From Thauera sp. (GTDB taxonomy: Bacteria; Pseudomonadota; Gammaproteobacteria; Burkholderiales; Rhodocyclaceae), in assembly GCA_023150215.1 (NCBI GenBank), contig JAKLLJ010000137.1, positions 1-8,420 on the forward strand: DNA of 8,420 bases, in the 5' to 3' direction. Positions within the stretch are counted from its first letter, which is position 1. Each line of letters begins with the position of its first letter. The notes below the pieces were generated by a model. The model did no database searches. It saw only the letters and a list, made by a program, of their open reading frames with translations, and was not told where the DNA came from. Shown here in pieces: positions 6,125 through 8,420 of this stretch. The position numbers were made by a program, and so were the translations under genes.

Positions 6125-6144
6125 TTCCAGCGCACGCATGCGCC

Positions 6145-7413
6145 TCAGGGCATGAAGGCGGCGAACGCTGCCGGCATTGGCGCGTTTTCCAGGCTGCGCT
6201 GGGTGAACAGGAAACGTCCGTCGCAGACGAAGCCGAGATCGGCCCAGTCCACCGCGTTGAGTGCGTCGCGGAAAAGCTCGATATCGACGTCCGCGCGACG
6301 CGGAAACACGGCCATCACCGCGCCGTCGTAGTCCTTGCACGGATGCACGAAGAACGGCCTGGCCACCCGCGTCTTGCCGTTCACATACACCCGCGGCTGC
6401 GCGCTGCGATGGTGCAGGCGGCCCCACATCCACCAGTTCGACTCGTCGAAGCGCGTCACCTTGCGCTGCAGCAGGCGCGCCTTGTGCGGCGCCAGCACCG
6501 CCGGCGGCGGCTCGCCCGGCTCGCTCCAGATCATGCGCCGGGTGTGGCCGGTGCTGACCGTCGACGAACACACGAAGTCGCGGTTGCCATGGCGCGCATC
6601 CGCATACAGCTCGTCCGCGCCCGACACCGCACCGACCTTGACGAAGGCCAGCGCCGACAAGCGCAGCGGGTAATCGCCGCGCGCGAACATCAGGTGCCCC
6701 GCGCATTCGATGAGGTGCCGCATGTCCCAGGCCGGCACCGCGAGCGCAGCCGCGAAGTCGTCACCGACGCCGATCTCGCAGTAGCGCAGGCGACGATCGC
6801 CCAGCCCCTTCTCGAAGCGCCAGATCAAGCAGTTCGGCACGGCATCCTGAAAGACGCGCGCATCGCCGAGCTCGATCGCATCGGTGATCGTGCCGGCCTC
6901 GAACAGCAGGCGGTTGAGTTTCACCGCCGAGGTCGCCTTGAGCAGGTCGCGCGGCGTGATGAAGATCAGCTCACCCCCCGGCTTCAGGTGGCGCAGGCAC
7001 TTCTCGATGAAGAAAAGATAAAGGTTGGCACGCTTGTCCAGGCACTCACCGTAGCCGCCGCGCGCGATCAGCGTCCGCGTCGATTGCGCAATGTCCTGGA
7101 AGCGCACGTACGGCGGGTTGCCGATGATGGTGTCGAACTGCTCGCGCTCGGGATAGGCGAAGAAGTCGATCGCCTGCGCCCCGGGCGGACAGTGGTCGGG
7201 ATCGAGCTCCAGCCCCACCGCGCCGGGCAGGTGGCGCAGGAAGGCGCCATCGCCGCACGAGGGTTCGAGCACGCGGCCGTGGTTGCGGCGCAGCGCGAGC
7301 ATTGCGCGCACCACCGGCTCGGGGGTGAACACCTGGCCGAGTGCGGCGACGTCGCGCAGGCCGAGGACGAGCTGGGCGGGCGGGAGAGCGGAGGCGGGAG
7401 TGACGGAGGGCAT
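6145..7413 (-). CDS. Putative N6-adenine DNA methyltransferase (NPPY type, Eco57I/TaqI-like)
   Basis: A 422-residue class I SAM-dependent methyltransferase (from ATG 7413). LGQVFTPEPVVRAML (25-39) is the motif X region. VLEPSCGDGAFL (48-59) is the SAM-binding motif I, VGLELDPDH (66-74) is motif II, and DTIIGNPPYVRF (94-105) holds the catalytic NPPY that marks amino-methyltransferases acting on adenine in DNA. GGELIFITPRDLLKA follows in the later core. The C-terminal part (about 245-400), including NWWMWGR (326-332) and VYVNGKTRVARPFFVH, is probably the target recognition domain. No nuclease motif or adjacent restriction gene is visible, so it may be a solitary methylase. An in-frame GTG at 7473 overlaps the upstream stop as GTGA and would add 20 basic residues; neither start has a strong Shine-Dalgarno sequence. 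Target sequence unknown. A protein or rRNA substrate is possible but less likely given the motif X region. Confidence 0.82.
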   Translation of the reverse strand: MPSVTPASALPPAQLVLGLRDVAALGQVFTPEPVVRAMLALRRNHGRVLEPSCGDGAFLRHLPGAVGLELDPDHCPPGAQAIDFFAYPEREQFDTIIGNPPYVRFQDIAQSTRTLIARGGYGECLDKRANLYLFFIEKCLRHLKPGGELIFITPRDLLKATSAVKLNRLLFEAGTITDAIELGDARVFQDAVPNCLIWRFEKGLGDRRLRYCEIGVGDDFAAALAVPAWDMRHLIECAGHLMFARGDYPLRLSALAFVKVGAVSGADELYADARHGNRDFVCSSTVSTGHTRRMIWSEPGEPPPAVLAPHKARLLQRKVTRFDESNWWMWGRLHHRSAQPRVYVNGKTRVARPFFVHPCKDYDGAVMAVFPRRADVDIELFRDALNAVDWADLGFVCDGRFLFTQRSLENAPMPAAFAAFMP

Positions 7414-7469
7414 GGGGCGCGATGTTACCAACTGCAGGTGGCGGCGGGGACGCGGAGCGGCCGCACGCG

Positions 7470-8420
7470 TCACAGCGCAGCCACCGCTGCACGCAGGCGT
7501 GCGATGAGCGCCGGCACCGCCTGCAGGCGTGCCCCCTCTTCGTCGAGGATGGCCTCGAAGGCGCGCTTGCGGAAAGCCCGCAACTCGGCCTCGTCGGGCG
7601 CGTCCGGCGCACTGACCGCAGCCGCGACGAGGCCGATCAGGCGTTCGGCAGCGTGCAGGCGGCCCCACAGATAGTCGTTCTCGCGCGCCGCGCTGCTCAG
7701 GAAGCCACCAAAGCCGGCAAACGCAGTGCCCGCCAGCACCGCTCCACCACCCCCCGCCGCGGCGAGCAGGGTCGCGTCCTGCGGGCTGATGCGGTCGATC
7801 AGCACCTCCTCGAGCGGGCCGCTGCCGAGCGCGAGCGCACCGAGCGCAGGCCGCAGGATCACATCCCAATAGAAATAGCCGAGATAGGCGGTCAGCAACT
7901 GGCGCCGACAGTGCGGCTCGATCGCCTGCACCGACGCCGAGACCAGCACGGCATCCATGTTGGCGTTCGCGTCGGCGATCCGGCAGGCATCGCCAAGGCA
8001 ATCGATCAGCGCATCGAGCGCGCTCGCGTTGCGGGCCGCAAACGCCATCGCGTCCGCCTCGGGCGGGAGCGCCGAGCCCCCCGCAGCCGGCTGCAGCAGC
8101 GCGCGCGCCGCCTCTGCAGCCCGCGCATCGACGAAGGCACAGTCGTCGTAGATCGCCAAGGCGTCGAGACACTCGTGGATCCGCGTCTTCACCGCGTCGA
8201 GAATCGCCGGATCGGTGGTGCACGCATCGTCCGCCGGCAAGGCGTGGTAAAGCGTGTTGAGCTCGTGGAGCACGAAATTGATCCGGCGCCGCTTGTACTC
8301 GATGCCGAAGCGGATCACCACGCGCGCAAAGGCCGGCATGTCGGCATCCTCGCGCACGTCTTCGGCCACACGGTAGGTCTCGCGCAGGATTCCGCCCTGC
8401 ACCGCCCAGGCCTCCACCAC
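7470..8420 (-). CDS. Patatin-like protein, C-terminal DUF3376-type region (N-terminus beyond the window)
   Basis: The frame is open at the window edge and ends at TGA 7470-7472, giving 316 residues of a larger protein. The tail RISPQDATLL..., LAGTAFAGFGGFLSSAARENDYLWGRLHAAERLI (NDYLWGRL from about residue 248) resembles the end of the patatin-related family with a DUF3376 domain, as I recall it. The rest is mainly helical and Ala-rich, with a Gly-rich turn (AAAGGGGAV). The catalytic patatin domain (GxSxG serine and Asp) would lie upstream outside the window, so lipase activity cannot be judged. If complete, it would be a phospholipase-like acyl hydrolase, possibly membrane associated. Its stop overlaps a possible GTG start of the methyltransferase (GTGA), suggesting an operon. 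The identification rests on a few motifs and is moderately sure. Confidence 0.6.
   Translation of the reverse strand: MVEAWAVQGGILRETYRVAEDVREDADMPAFARVVIRFGIEYKRRRINFVLHELNTLYHALPADDACTTDPAILDAVKTRIHECLDALAIYDDCAFVDARAAEAARALLQPAAGGSALPPEADAMAFAARNASALDALIDCLGDACRIADANANMDAVLVSASVQAIEPHCRRQLLTAYLGYFYWDVILRPALGALALGSGPLEEVLIDRISPQDATLLAAAGGGGAVLAGTAFAGFGGFLSSAARENDYLWGRLHAAERLIGLVAAAVSAPDAPDEAELRAFRKRAFEAILDEEGARLQAVPALIARLRAAVAAL

Larger units (their letters stand above)
5800..6144. other. Non-coding spacer rich in hairpins and repeats
   Basis: I see no credible gene in this stretch. Two overlapping plus-strand frames cross it, but their translations are low-complexity, dominated by A, R, P and G, run into the methyltransferase gene antisense and lack ribosome binding sites. 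It contains two 7-8 bp perfect hairpins (5845-5891), a facing REP-like pair (5940-5998), C-rich low-complexity sequence (about 6005-6075) and a 16-bp tandem repeat (6081-6124). It separates the end of the methyltransferase transcript from the yjcH-actP promoter; the hairpins could act as imperfect transcription insulators. Confidence 0.6.

Noticed and set aside
5771..6331. Plus-strand open frames across the spacer (5771-6331 and 5808-6155)
   Set aside because: No Shine-Dalgarno sequence, translations reflect hairpins and C-rich sequence, and the ends run antisense into the methyltransferase gene.
7414..8223. Apparent 270-residue N-terminal extension of the methyltransferase frame up to ATG 8223
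   Set aside because: It overlaps the patatin-like gene out of frame, and its translation is Arg/Gly/Cys-rich low-complexity sequence; the conserved protein begins near 7413 or 7473.

Overview
This is a GC-rich stretch of bacterial chromosome with Proteobacterial gene content. The yjcH-actP pair closely resembles the gammaproteobacterial acetate permease genes. The TctD/TctE-style two-component pair and the base composition suggest a betaproteobacterium, possibly of the Thauera/Azoarcus group; that assignment is an inference, as no rRNA or marker gene is present. Long antisense open frames are abundant here because of the GC bias and were discarded.

Layout: (1) positions 1-1235, minus strand: an MgtC/SapB-type membrane protein with a DUF4010 half, missing only its extreme C-terminus. 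(2) 1236-1418: divergent intergenic region. (3) 1419-3510, plus strand: an OmpR-family response regulator and a TctE-like sensor kinase overlapping by 23 bp. (4) 3550-3589: a strong GC hairpin between convergent genes. (5) 3643-5666, minus strand: actP (cation/acetate symporter) preceded by yjcH (DUF485), with an ATGA overlap. (6) 5667-6144: a non-coding spacer of about 480 bp holding the yjcH-actP leader and promoter, two tandem CTTA-N7-CTTA elements, two small hairpins, a facing pair of REP-like elements and a 16-bp tandem repeat. (7) 6145-8420, minus strand: a putative N6-adenine DNA methyltransferase downstream of, and possibly translationally coupled to, the C-terminal part of a patatin-like protein that runs off the window.

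How the parts may work together: the sensor kinase and regulator converge on the acetate transporter operon. The operon's upstream region carries paired direct repeats with 11-bp periodicity, the geometry that OmpR/PmrA/QseB/TctD-type regulators bind. The most economical model is a carboxylate-sensing TctDE-like system controlling acetate uptake. Separately, the patatin-like protein and the methyltransferase look like a two-gene unit of unknown role, with no restriction endonuclease visible. No CRISPR array, tRNA, rRNA or intact insertion sequence was seen.
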